This document shows, one piece after another, positions 15,695 through 23,892 of a stretch of DNA of 34,055 bases. Origin of the DNA: an uncultured Muribaculaceae bacterium (lineage in GTDB: Bacteria; Bacteroidota; Bacteroidia; Bacteroidales; Muribaculaceae); assembly GCA_944320595.1 (NCBI GenBank), contig CALUIB010000027.1, forward strand, positions 1-34,055, read 5' to 3'. The notes below the pieces were generated by a model that worked only from the letters and a program-made list of their open reading frames with translations, had not been told where the DNA came from and did not search any database. Numbering within the stretch: position 1 is the first letter of the stretch; every line of letters begins with the position of its first letter. The position numbers and the translations under genes are program-made.

Positions 15695-17026
15695 ATGACC
15701 GACAAGTCGATTTCAGGCCTTTACACGGTGCAGTTCCACACACTGGGCTGCAAACTCAATTTCTCGGAAAGCGCAACAATGGAACGGTTGCTCGCCGACC
15801 ACGGGATACGGCGTGCCAAGCCGGGCGAGGAACCCGACGTGTGCGTGGTGAACACTTGCAGCGTGACCGAACTGGCCGACAAGAAGTGCCGACAAGCAAT
15901 CAGGCGGCTTGCCAAAAGCCATCCGGGGGCATTAATCATAGTAACAGGCTGCTATGCACAGCTGAAAAGCGACGAAGTAGCCGCAATCGACGGCGTTAAC
16001 ATAGTGATGGGCAACGACCGCAAGAACCACATTGCCCGACTCATAGAGCAGTGGCAGGCCGACCGTGTGCAACCGACGATGGTTGACGTACACGGGTTCC
16101 GCGAGCTTACCGACTTCTGCCCGTCGTGTTCGCGCGGCGACCGCACACGATATTTCCTGAAGGTGCAAGACGGGTGCGACTATTTCTGCACATATTGCAC
16201 CATCCCGTTCGCCCGCGGCCGCAGCCGCAGTGCCACTATCGACAGCCTTGTGGAGCAGGCGCGGCAGGCAGCCGCCGAAGGCGGAAAGGAGATTGTGCTG
16301 ACAGGTGTCAACATTGGAGACTTCGGCAAAAACACCGGAGAGCGGTTCATCGACCTTGTTAAAGCCCTCGACGCAGTGGAGGGGATAGAACGGTACCGCA
16401 TATCTTCAATCGAACCCGACTTGCTCGATGACGAGGTTATCGACTTCGTGGCTCAGTCGCGACGTTTCATGCCTCACTTCCACATACCGCTGCAGAGCGG
16501 CAGCGACGAGGTGCTGAAACTCATGCACCGCCACTACGACACTGCCCTGTATGCCCGGAAAATCGAAAAAATACGCTCGGCAATGCCCGATGCTTTCATA
16601 GGGGTGGACGTTATGGTGGGTACACGCGGCGAGACGGCTGAACTATTCAAGCAGTCGCGCGACTTCATTGCCTCGCTCGACGTGTCAAGGCTCCATGTAT
16701 TCCCTTACTCCGAACGTCCCGGCACCGTGGCACTGCGCATCGACTACGTGGTTGACAAGCACGAGAAGGAAGAACGGGTGGCCGAAATGCTGCGCCTCTC
16801 CGACGACAAACTGCGCCTTTTCACCTCGCAATACCTTGGCACTCGCAGGCAGGTGCTGCTCGAACACCCGGCTCGTGGCTGCAACGTGATGCACGGTTTC
16901 ACCGACAACTACCTGCGGGTGGAAGTACCACGGCACGACGAACTGGCCAATTGCATAACCACCGTGAGCTTAGACTGCCCAGGCAACGATGTTGAAACCG
17001 TAAACGGAACAATAGTAGCACCATGA
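15695..17026 (+). CDS. mtaB: tRNA t6A37 methylthiotransferase MtaB
   Basis: A 443-residue radical SAM methylthiotransferase. The N-terminal UPF0004 domain has the three cluster cysteines C19 (TLGCKLN), C55 (NTCSVT) and C86 (TGCYAQL). The radical SAM cluster motif CDYFCTYC gives C161, C165 and C168. A C-terminal TRAM-like segment follows (QVLLEHPARGCNVMHGFTDNYLRVEV). The TLGCKLN opening distinguishes MtaB from MiaB and RimO. It converts t6A37 to ms2t6A37 in ANN-decoding tRNAs. It is the first gene of the 15695-20786 operon, and its stop overlaps the acyltransferase start by four bases. Confidence 0.94.
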   Translation: MTDKSISGLYTVQFHTLGCKLNFSESATMERLLADHGIRRAKPGEEPDVCVVNTCSVTELADKKCRQAIRRLAKSHPGALIIVTGCYAQLKSDEVAAIDGVNIVMGNDRKNHIARLIEQWQADRVQPTMVDVHGFRELTDFCPSCSRGDRTRYFLKVQDGCDYFCTYCTIPFARGRSRSATIDSLVEQARQAAAEGGKEIVLTGVNIGDFGKNTGERFIDLVKALDAVEGIERYRISSIEPDLLDDEVIDFVAQSRRFMPHFHIPLQSGSDEVLKLMHRHYDTALYARKIEKIRSAMPDAFIGVDVMVGTRGETAELFKQSRDFIASLDVSRLHVFPYSERPGTVALRIDYVVDKHEKEERVAEMLRLSDDKLRLFTSQYLGTRRQVLLEHPARGCNVMHGFTDNYLRVEVPRHDELANCITTVSLDCPGNDVETVNGTIVAP

Positions 17027-17955
17027 GCAATAACAAATACAACAAGATACTATACTTGCCGCTCGACGTGGCACTGCACTTGATGGCATTACTGCCGCTA
17101 AGAGTACTTTACTTTATTTCCGACCTCATATACCTGCTCGTGTACCACGTTGCACGGTATCGCCGCAAGGTGGTGAGGCGCAACCTCACGGAATCGTTTC
17201 CAAAGAAAAGCGAAAAGGAAATTTTGCGCATTGAGCGTGACTTCTACCACTTTTTCTCCGACTACTTCGTCGAGACCATCAAGCTGCTGCACATCAGCGA
17301 CAACCAAATGCGCCGCCGCATAGTCTTCCACGACGTGGACATCATCGACCGATACTTCAACCAAGGGCGTTCAATACTCATCTATGCCGCCCACTACGGA
17401 AACTGGGAATGGCTGCAATCGGTGACGTTGTGGTCGCGCCACCTTGGCGACAGCAATGTGGTGTATGGCAATGTTTACCGCCCGCTGAAGAACGAGTGGT
17501 TCGATGCGTTCTTCCTGCACATACGCAACCGTTTCCACACTGTGTGCCACCCCAAGAAAACGGTGTTCCGCGACCTGCTGCGGCTGCGGCGCGACGGGAA
17601 ACTGTCGATTACCGGCTTTATGAGCGACCAGCACCCCTCGCCCAACGAGAGCGACCACGTGATACGTTTCCTCAACCACGACACGGCAATCATCACTGGC
17701 AGCGAGCTGCTGGCCCGCAAACTCGACTATGTGGTGCTGTACTTCGAGCTGCGCCGCCGTCGCCGCGGGTACTACGACTGCCACATTCGCCTCATCACCG
17801 ATGACGTGAAACAGTGGCCCGACGGCTCAATAAGCGACGAATATGCCCACCGACTCGAAACGCAAATCAACGAAGATCCGGCTCTGTGGCTTTGGACGCA
17901 CGACCGCTGGAAACATAAAGTGAAACTCACTGCTAACGATGGAAACGATAAATGA
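17023..17955 (+). CDS. LpxL/HtrB-type lipid A acyltransferase
   Basis: A 310-residue member of the lysophospholipid/lipid A acyltransferase family, the usual length. The hydrophobic N-terminus (LPLDVALHLMALLPLRVLYF) anchors it to the inner membrane. The catalytic H-x4-(D/E) motif appears as H124 and E129 in AAHYGNWEW. Later conserved regions include GFMSDQHPS and ALWLWTHDRWK near the C-terminus. It probably adds a secondary acyl chain to lipid A. It overlaps mtaB by four bases and the glycosyltransferase by 17 bases, so the three are translated as a unit. Which acyl chain or position is used cannot be told. Confidence 0.9.
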   Translation: MSNNKYNKILYLPLDVALHLMALLPLRVLYFISDLIYLLVYHVARYRRKVVRRNLTESFPKKSEKEILRIERDFYHFFSDYFVETIKLLHISDNQMRRRIVFHDVDIIDRYFNQGRSILIYAAHYGNWEWLQSVTLWSRHLGDSNVVYGNVYRPLKNEWFDAFFLHIRNRFHTVCHPKKTVFRDLLRLRRDGKLSITGFMSDQHPSPNESDHVIRFLNHDTAIITGSELLARKLDYVVLYFELRRRRRGYYDCHIRLITDDVKQWPDGSISDEYAHRLETQINEDPALWLWTHDRWKHKVKLTANDGNDK

Positions 17956-18964
17956 AACACAAGGCCGCAAACTCGCTGCTGTGATAATAATGAACTGGAA
18001 CGGCGCCAGGCTGCTGGAGCAATTCCTGCCATCGGTGTGCCGATATACCAATGCCGAGCTGGCCGATGTGATTGTGGCCGACAACGGCAGCACCGACAAT
18101 TCGCTGCAACTGCTACACGACCGTTTCCCGGGTGTGAAAACAATGCCATTCAAGGAGAACCACGGTTATGCAGGTGGATACAACAAGGCCATAGCCCTGT
18201 CGAGCGGCTATCGCTATGCCGTGCTGCTCAACAGCGACGTGGAGGTAACTCCGAGCTGGCTTGAGCCGGTTATCGGCTACATGGAACAACACCCCGACGT
18301 GATGGCCTGCCAGCCAAAGATTTTGTCATACGCCGACCGTAACCGTTTTGAATATGCCGGCGCAGCCGGTGGTTTCCTCGACTGCCACGGCTTCCCATAT
18401 TGCCGTGGCCGCATATTCGACAGCATCGAGCATGACCACGGGCAATATGACGGCACACCTGCCGACGTGTTCTGGGCCTCGGGGGCGGCAATGTTTGTGC
18501 GCACCGAAAGTTACTTGTCGCTCGGCGGACTTGACGACCGCTTCTTTGCCCACATGGAAGAGATTGACCTGTGCTGGCGCATGCACCTGGCCGGTGGCCG
18601 TGTGGTGGCGGTGCCGCAAAGCACAATTTACCACTTAGGCGGCGGCAGCCTCCCGGCAAGCAACCCACGGAAGACCTACCTCAACTTCCGCAACAACCTG
18701 CTGCTGATGCACAAGAATATGCCTTGGCGCGAAGGCCGCCGAATGCTGTTTGTGCGCAGGCTCTACGATTCGCTGGCATTCTTCATGTTCGTTGCCAAGC
18801 TGCAATGGGGCAACGCCCACGCCGTGCTGAAAGCCCACCGCGACTTCCGCCGAATGAAAAAGCTTTATACTTCATTCCCCGCGAAAAACCTGCTCGGTTC
18901 ATTTCCCGGCACCGATTGCAATATCATAATCGATTACTACCTGCGCCACCGCCGCAAGTTCTGA
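17939..18964 (+). CDS. Family 2 glycosyltransferase (WbbL-like)
   Basis: A 341-residue GT2 (GT-A fold) enzyme. VIIMNWNGARLLEQFLPS opens the fold, VIVADNGSTDNS (44-55) binds nucleotide sugar, and LLNSDVEV (96-103) supplies the DxD-like metal site. FWASGAAMFVR and FAHMEEIDLCWRMHLAG are typical of rhamnosyltransferase-like family members. It most likely adds a sugar to lipopolysaccharide or another surface glycan; the donor is unknown. The location behind an LpxL-type acyltransferase supports an envelope role. The 17-base overlap with the preceding gene indicates coupling. Confidence 0.92.
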   Translation: METINETQGRKLAAVIIMNWNGARLLEQFLPSVCRYTNAELADVIVADNGSTDNSLQLLHDRFPGVKTMPFKENHGYAGGYNKAIALSSGYRYAVLLNSDVEVTPSWLEPVIGYMEQHPDVMACQPKILSYADRNRFEYAGAAGGFLDCHGFPYCRGRIFDSIEHDHGQYDGTPADVFWASGAAMFVRTESYLSLGGLDDRFFAHMEEIDLCWRMHLAGGRVVAVPQSTIYHLGGGSLPASNPRKTYLNFRNNLLLMHKNMPWREGRRMLFVRRLYDSLAFFMFVAKLQWGNAHAVLKAHRDFRRMKKLYTSFPAKNLLGSFPGTDCNIIIDYYLRHRRKF

Positions 18965-18983
18965 TACAAACCAACCATCATCA

Positions 18984-20786
18984 ATGGATACAAGCTACAA
19001 CAACCCAACTGAATATTATAATAATGTGGCACAGGCCGCCAGGCGTGAAACGGTGCGCTTGTCGCGGCAAGTGGCATTGGTGTCGTGGACGCGGCTGGCA
19101 GTAGTGCTGTTGGCAATAGGTGGTGCATGGTGTTTTTGGGGCGACACACAGGTGGTCGCCACCTTGATTGCCTCGTGCGTGGTACTGTTCCTGCTGCTCG
19201 TGAAATTGCACAATCGCCTGTTCGCCGCACTTGAAATGCAACGAGCCTTGGAGCAGGTGGCAGCCGACAATCTGCAACGCATCGCGCTCGACCTCAACGA
19301 CCTTGACGGCGGAGAAGAATACATCGATGCCCGCCACCCTTACAGCTACGACCTCGACCTGTTCGGTCCACGGTCGCTTTTCGCCCTGCTCAACGCCACC
19401 GCCACCGGCAGTGGCCGCGAACTGCTTGCACGCAACCTGCAAAATCCGGCCAATGTGGCCGACGCAATAGAACAACGGCAAGAGGCCGTAAAGGAGCTTT
19501 CATCCATGCCTGATTTCACTACACGCCTGCAAGCACTCGGCATAGTGGCCGGAGTAGGCCGTGACAAAAAGCCAGACTATGCACGCAATACTGCACCAAA
19601 GGTAAAACTGCAATGGTGGCAACGGGCAGCAACCGTGCTGTTCCCTACAGCCATTATCGCCTTGGTGATAATGGCCCTGATAGGCATCGATGTGGCAATA
19701 TACATAGAAACAGCCGTCGTAGCATCATTGCTGACAGCAGCAGCCGGTGCGAAAATGGTAGGCAGGCTGCACACAAGCGTGGAACGTGTGGTGAACCACA
19801 TATCCATCTACCACGACTTGTTGCATGAAATAGAAGAACATAACTTCTCATCGCCGCAGCTGCAAGAGCTGCAACAACGGCTCGGCAAGGGCAATGAAAA
19901 ATCGTCGGCAATCATGCGCCGCCTGTCACGCCTGCTGTCAAACCTCGACCAACGCTACAACTGGCTCAGTTACATACTGCTCAACGCATTGCTGCAATGG
20001 GACTACTGGCAAGCCTGCAATGTGGCTCGGTGGATGGAACGATATGCCGACAAACTCGGCGAATGGGATGCCACACTCGCCCGCATCGACGAGCTATGCT
20101 CTCTTGCGACATTTACATTCGGCAACCCGGGGTTCGTGTTCCCTAAAATTTGCCGCGACCCACGCGGTGTGATAATCAAGGCCTCCGGGCTTGGTCACCC
20201 GCTGATACACCGCGACCGCTGCGTGTGCAACGACGTAAGTGCCATGTCGGCAGGCAACTTCATGGTGGTCACCGGCGCAAACATGGCAGGCAAAAGCACC
20301 TACCTGCGCACCGTGGGAGTCAACTACCTGCTCGCAATGGTAGGAGCGCCAGTATTCGCCGCCGAAATGACAGCCGGCCCGGCATCACTGTTCACCGGCT
20401 TGCGCACAACCGACTCGCTTGACGATGGCGAATCTTATTTCTTCGCCGAGCTACGACGGCTGCAATCGATAGTGGAACGTGCCGCAGCTGGAGAACGAAT
20501 GTTGATTATCCTCGACGAGATACTCAAAGGAACCAACTCGGCCGACAAGCAAAAAGGCTCGCTCGCCTTGGTTGGCAAACTCGTGGGAATGAACATAGCT
20601 GGCATAATCGCCACCCACGACCTTGTGCTTGGCTCACTCGCCGACCGTTTCCCGGGGCGTGTGTTCAACCGCTGTTTCGAGGCTGAAATCAATGGCGATA
20701 CCCTACACTTCGACTACACCCTGCGCCCCGGCATAGCCCAGAACCTCAACGCTTACTTCCTGATGCAGCACATGGGCATAGTGTAA
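18984..20786 (+). CDS. Membrane-anchored MutS-family ATPase
   Basis: A 600-residue MutS-like protein lacking the N-terminal mismatch-recognition domain. Two hydrophobic segments lie near 34-52 and 56-74, and another pair near 214-234 and 236-256. Residues 265-370 resemble the MutS lever/clamp helices. The ATPase domain has Walker A TGANMAGKSTYLR (430-442), SLFTGLRTTDSLDDGESYF, Walker B LIILDEILKGTN (507-518) and the ATHD histidine (545). ATP-dependent DNA or membrane-associated action is plausible, but canonical mismatch repair is unlikely. Similar proteins are common in Bacteroidota. It follows the glycosyltransferase by 19 bases and closes the operon. Confidence 0.88.
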   Translation: MDTSYNNPTEYYNNVAQAARRETVRLSRQVALVSWTRLAVVLLAIGGAWCFWGDTQVVATLIASCVVLFLLLVKLHNRLFAALEMQRALEQVAADNLQRIALDLNDLDGGEEYIDARHPYSYDLDLFGPRSLFALLNATATGSGRELLARNLQNPANVADAIEQRQEAVKELSSMPDFTTRLQALGIVAGVGRDKKPDYARNTAPKVKLQWWQRAATVLFPTAIIALVIMALIGIDVAIYIETAVVASLLTAAAGAKMVGRLHTSVERVVNHISIYHDLLHEIEEHNFSSPQLQELQQRLGKGNEKSSAIMRRLSRLLSNLDQRYNWLSYILLNALLQWDYWQACNVARWMERYADKLGEWDATLARIDELCSLATFTFGNPGFVFPKICRDPRGVIIKASGLGHPLIHRDRCVCNDVSAMSAGNFMVVTGANMAGKSTYLRTVGVNYLLAMVGAPVFAAEMTAGPASLFTGLRTTDSLDDGESYFFAELRRLQSIVERAAAGERMLIILDEILKGTNSADKQKGSLALVGKLVGMNIAGIIATHDLVLGSLADRFPGRVFNRCFEAEINGDTLHFDYTLRPGIAQNLNAYFLMQHMGIV

Positions 20787-20818
20787 GCACAGCGACAGAA
20801 CGCCCCATTCACCAGTAC

Positions 20819-20846
20819 GTAGAGACGATGTGCACATCGTCTCTAC
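20819..20846. repeat. 28-base perfect palindrome
   Basis: GTAGAGACGATGTG followed by its exact reverse complement. It shares the TGTGCACA core with 15010-15045 and 23299-23322, and the GTAGAGACG arm with 20886, 20944 and 23766. Confidence 0.88.
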
Positions 20847-20875
20847 AACCACCACCAGCATCAAATCACATCACT

Positions 20876-20981
20876 CCACCCGTGCGTAGAGACGGCATAG
20901 TATGCCGCCTCAAAACAGCCACAAACAAGCAATGCGGCATTCATAGAGACGGCATAATATGCCGTCTCTACGCACGGGTGG
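20876..20981. repeat. Nested inverted repeat with 24-base arms
   Basis: Positions 20876-20899 and 20958-20981 are exact reverse complements (CCACCCGTGCGTAGAGACGG on the left), separated by 58 bases. Each arm belongs to a smaller palindrome: 20886-20910 (GGCATAGTATGCC core, right arm decayed to GCCTC) and 20944-20970 (GGCATAATATGCC core, perfect). Confidence 0.85.
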
Positions 20982-21006
20982 CAGTACACTTCATACAGGG
21001 AAACAC

Positions 21007-21048
21007 AAAAAGCGGCCTGCCCCGACTAATGGGAACAGGCCGCTTTTT
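21007..21048. terminator. Bidirectional rho-independent terminator
   Basis: AAAAAGCGGCCTG (21007-21019) pairs perfectly with CAGGCCGCTTTTT (21036-21048). T-runs on both strands fit termination of the mtaB-mutS operon and of the convergent secreted-protein gene. Confidence 0.88.
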
Positions 21049-21079
21049 ATATGCGATGACTAATCAGCCACGATTGCTG

Positions 21080-23137
21080 TTACTTCACGATAACCTTCTG
21101 AGCCTTGCCGTCAACCTTCACGATGTATGCACCTGCTGCGCAGTTAACCTCGTTCAAGTTGCCCTTTGCAATTAGCGCACCACCCATGTTGTAAACCTCG
21201 ACATCGGCAGCCTCGCCCATGATAGCGATACGCCCGTCAAGCCCTACAGCCACGGCAGCCTCACTATTAATTACATATTCAACACCCGAAGTCTCGGTTC
21301 CACTTATAACAATATTATTAATTTCAAATGTCGGAGCACAGCTTGTTGTACTTGTATATTGGAATGCAAGGCGGATCTTCTTTCCTGCAAATTCATCCAA
21401 GTTAATAGCATCGAGAGTAACAAACTTAAAACTTGAACCATCAGTCCAACCTGTGGTTGTAAATTCCGTCCAATTTGCTGTTTGCACATCATCGGTATAA
21501 TCACTTGCTACTTTTATTTTCAAAGATTCATCTATAGTTGCACCAATATATCGGCAAGCTGCGTCAAACACCAATTGAGCTGTTTTGGCTTCCGTGAGAT
21601 CAATTTCAGGAGATACTAACCAACTTTCAGCCGCCTTGTTTTCGCCAACAAATGCAGATGCCTTCCAATAAGTTCCATATTGACCGTCCTCATATTTCCA
21701 CACATAATTAAGTGTACCCAAATCAATGTCTTGGAACTCAAAACCTCCATCTGAATCTTTAAAGGTTTCGCTAAAAAATATTCCTTCTTCAGGCTCCGGG
21801 TCAGGAACTACGCTACCACCCGGCTCAGTTACTGATACTACATAAATTTGAGGCTCGCCACCATAAACAGCTGCGATTCCAATTACATCATATTCCTTAC
21901 CAGCCTCAAGAGCTGCGAGCTGATCGTTAGTGAATGTGCTGAAACGAGCATAAAGCATTACTTTGTTGCTACCACTATTGGCATAATAGTTGGTACGATC
22001 TCCATCTACTTCAGAAGTAACGGTTACATTGCTTACTCGTATGTATTGGTTTGCAATATCTGTTGTGACATCGGTAACTGCTACCGTCTTCGGCGCAATT
22101 TCGCCATCATTTTCAGTAGATTCAGCAAATGTTTCGGCATAATCCCATACTGCTAACTGAGCTATACCTTGGTATTCAGAACGTTCGCCCATAAACCCGG
22201 CAGGGATTACATCGCCGTTTGCATACGTAGTGGAAAGCTTGCCAAAGAATTGGGTAAAATCAGTTCCATCAGTTACAAAAAGATAATTTCCATTATGGAA
22301 CGCAACAGTTACGGGGCTTGTAAACTTTATCAACGAGCCTTCAGATGCAGCTACCATTGCGGCAATGTTGGCCACTTCTGTGGGGAAAGTGTAAGTGGCC
22401 GAAGCTACCGAGCTTTCCACTCCGTCCAGCACAGCAATGGCCTTTACAGTGGTAGTTGTGGCAACTTCAAACGGCGCGCTGTATTTTGTCGAAGAAGTCG
22501 TAGGATCGTCTCCATTTGTAGTATAGTAAATGTCAGCACCATCCTCAGCCGAAATAGTCACAGTTTGAGCCTCAGTATATGTGCCGCTGGCAGGCGAAAA
22601 AGTCGGGGCAGCAGTAACTTCCTCGTCTCCCAACGCACTTATCTCTACGTCATCAATCCAAAAGCGCTGCTTTGATGCAGTCGAACCTTCAAAAGTTATT
22701 TGACTCCCATTGGTAGCACCAGTAATATTAATTGTGTATTCGGTGAATTCCGTTGGCGTCAATGTTATTTCCGATGGGCTTACGGTTCCGTTAGTAATGC
22801 TTATTTTTAATACCGTGGCATCTCCGGCACTCCAAGCTGCGGCCTTAATGACCATTGTTGCATTACCTTCAAAATTCAATGCAGGTGTTGTGGCAACACC
22901 AAGCTTGCTGCTTGTTCCACACTTAACACATTGACTTCCTGCACCACTGTTTTCAAAAGTCCATCCATCATTGTCGGCACTAATAGTAGAAGTGCCTATG
23001 TTACCAGTCCATACGCCATCATTTCCACCTGTACCATCGCACTGGTCGAATGTTTCATGGAACACCACTGTCTGCGCACTAGCAGCAAAGCTGCCGATTG
23101 CAAACAGCATCACTAAAGAAAGTAATAATTTTTTCAT
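21080..23137 (-). CDS. Modular secreted protein with T9SS-like sorting domain
   Basis: A 685-residue exported protein. Signal peptide 1-21 (ASAQ). Residues about 24-168 look like a jelly-roll module (ETFDQCDGTGG...FWIDDVEI). Residues 175-252 form a chitobiase/hexosaminidase C-terminal-like module (APTFSPASGTYTEAQTVTIS, DIYYTTNGDDPT). Residues about 255-440 resemble an OB-like nucleic-acid/sugar-binding module. Residues 452-620 are a second choice-of-anchor J type module (FFSETFKDSDGG, WLVSPEIDL). The last 60 residues (VEVYNMGGALIAKGNL, GAYIVKVDGKAQKVIVK) match a type IX-like C-terminal sorting domain. No catalytic motif is evident, so it probably binds glycans or matrix. The gene appears more A/T-rich than its neighbours. 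A -7 box TATCTTTG lies at 23194-23201. Confidence 0.84.
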   Translation of the reverse strand: MKKLLLSLVMLFAIGSFAASAQTVVFHETFDQCDGTGGNDGVWTGNIGTSTISADNDGWTFENSGAGSQCVKCGTSSKLGVATTPALNFEGNATMVIKAAAWSAGDATVLKISITNGTVSPSEITLTPTEFTEYTINITGATNGSQITFEGSTASKQRFWIDDVEISALGDEEVTAAPTFSPASGTYTEAQTVTISAEDGADIYYTTNGDDPTTSSTKYSAPFEVATTTTVKAIAVLDGVESSVASATYTFPTEVANIAAMVAASEGSLIKFTSPVTVAFHNGNYLFVTDGTDFTQFFGKLSTTYANGDVIPAGFMGERSEYQGIAQLAVWDYAETFAESTENDGEIAPKTVAVTDVTTDIANQYIRVSNVTVTSEVDGDRTNYYANSGSNKVMLYARFSTFTNDQLAALEAGKEYDVIGIAAVYGGEPQIYVVSVTEPGGSVVPDPEPEEGIFFSETFKDSDGGFEFQDIDLGTLNYVWKYEDGQYGTYWKASAFVGENKAAESWLVSPEIDLTEAKTAQLVFDAACRYIGATIDESLKIKVASDYTDDVQTANWTEFTTTGWTDGSSFKFVTLDAINLDEFAGKKIRLAFQYTSTTSCAPTFEINNIVISGTETSGVEYVINSEAAVAVGLDGRIAIMGEAADVEVYNMGGALIAKGNLNEVNCAAGAYIVKVDGKAQKVIVK

Positions 23138-23193
23138 ACGCTTGTGTTTTTAGTTAGTAATTTGTTTCCTTGGCATAGAAGCCTCTTTGACTA

Positions 23194-23201
23194 CAAAGAT
23201 A
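23194..23201 (-). promoter_or_regulatory. Probable -7 element of the secreted-protein gene
   Basis: TATCTTTG on the minus strand, 57 bases before the ATG. No TTTG is found at the expected -33 distance, so the promoter may be weak or activator-dependent. Confidence 0.45.
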
Positions 23202-23298
23202 GCATTTTTGCCGACATAGCGACATTACAAAGCAGTAAAAATATTCGCCAATTTATAACCTGCGTGCTAAATAATATTAATGCGCCGCCGCCCTTTGT

Positions 23299-23322
23299 GG
23301 ATACGATGTGCACATCGTATCC
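23299..23322. repeat. 24-base perfect palindrome
   Basis: GGATACGATGTG and its exact reverse complement. Same TGTGCACA core as 15010 and 20819, but with GGATACG arms instead of GAGACG. Confidence 0.85.
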
Positions 23323-23325
23323 CTC

Positions 23326-23344
23326 CCCACCGCATTGCGGTGGG
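23326..23344. repeat. Short G/C-rich inverted repeat
   Basis: CCCACCGCA-T-TGCGGTGGG, nine-base arms around one base, three bases after the palindrome at 23299-23322. No T-run follows, so it is not called a terminator. Confidence 0.7.
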
Positions 23345-23459
23345 ATTTCATTGCTGCTGTCACCGAGACAATGTACGACAAACTGCCATAAACGCCGCCC
23401 CACCAAAAGCGTCATAAAAATCAATATCGGAAAAAAAATTCGATTTTTTTGCAAAAAAA

Positions 23460-23490
23460 TTTGCCAGTTCAAAAAAAGTGCGTACCTTTG
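23460..23490 (+). promoter_or_regulatory. tRNA-Lys promoter
   Basis: TTTG (23460-23463) and TACCTTTG (23483-23490), spacer 19 bases, 22 bases before the tRNA. Confidence 0.78.
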
Positions 23491-23512
23491 CAACCGAAAT
23501 CAACAAGCTAAT

Positions 23513-23585
23513 GACTCCGTAGCTCAGTTGGTAGAGCAAATGACTCTTAATCATTGGGTCGAGAGTTCGAGCCTCTCCGGGGTCA
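23513..23585 (+). tRNA. tRNA-Lys (anticodon CTT)
   Basis: A full 73-base cloverleaf. The acceptor strands GACTCCG and CGGGGTC pair (one G-T pair), the D arm is GCTCAGTTGGTAGAGC, the anticodon stem AATGA/TCATT encloses loop CTCTTAA (anticodon CTT), and the T arm is GAGAG-TTCGAGC-CTCTC. The discriminator is A, and CCA is not encoded (ACA follows). It is a single-gene transcript with its own promoter and terminator. Confidence 0.97.
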
Positions 23586-23586
23586 C

Positions 23587-23622
23587 AAAGCGGTAACCGC
23601 ACAACGGTTGCCGCTTTTTTTT
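23587..23622 (+). terminator. tRNA-Lys terminator
   Basis: AAAGCGGTAACCG pairs with CGGTTGCCGCTTT (one mismatch) and runs into eight T. Confidence 0.85.
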
Positions 23623-23892
23623 CATTGCGGCATTCCCCAAAAATATATAATCCTCCGCACACCGCCACAACAACATTACGGCGAGTTGCATTGCCGCCTG
23701 CCACCGAGGGTGTACCATAACCCCGGCATCAATACCGTTGACTTGCAATATATTAATGTGATTGCAGAGACGCGATTAATCGCGTCTCTACTGGGCAAAA
23801 TCGCATTTAGATACCTATACACAAACCACCACGACTCATTACCGTGATAATTTAATTAGGCTTTGTGCGAAGGATTATGAGAATTGCCTGTT
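23623..23892. other. Intergenic region with one palindrome
   Basis: No gene supported between the tRNA terminator and the permease gene. The only clear structure is the palindrome at 23766-23789; no terminator is seen for the converging exporter operon. Confidence 0.5.
23766..23789. repeat. 24-base perfect palindrome
   Basis: AGAGACGCGATT and its reverse complement. It has the AGAGACG arm of 20819 and 20944, but a CGATTAATCG core. Confidence 0.87.

Larger units (their letters stand above)
23202..23459. other. Intergenic region between the secreted-protein gene and tRNA-Lys
   Basis: No gene supported. Contains the palindrome at 23299-23322, the hairpin at 23326-23344 and A/T-rich DNA leading into the tRNA promoter. 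Confidence 0.5.

Noticed and set aside
20828-21175. Plus-strand frame of 115 codons after the mutS-like gene
   Set aside because: Runs through palindromes and a terminator into the antisense of the secreted-protein gene.
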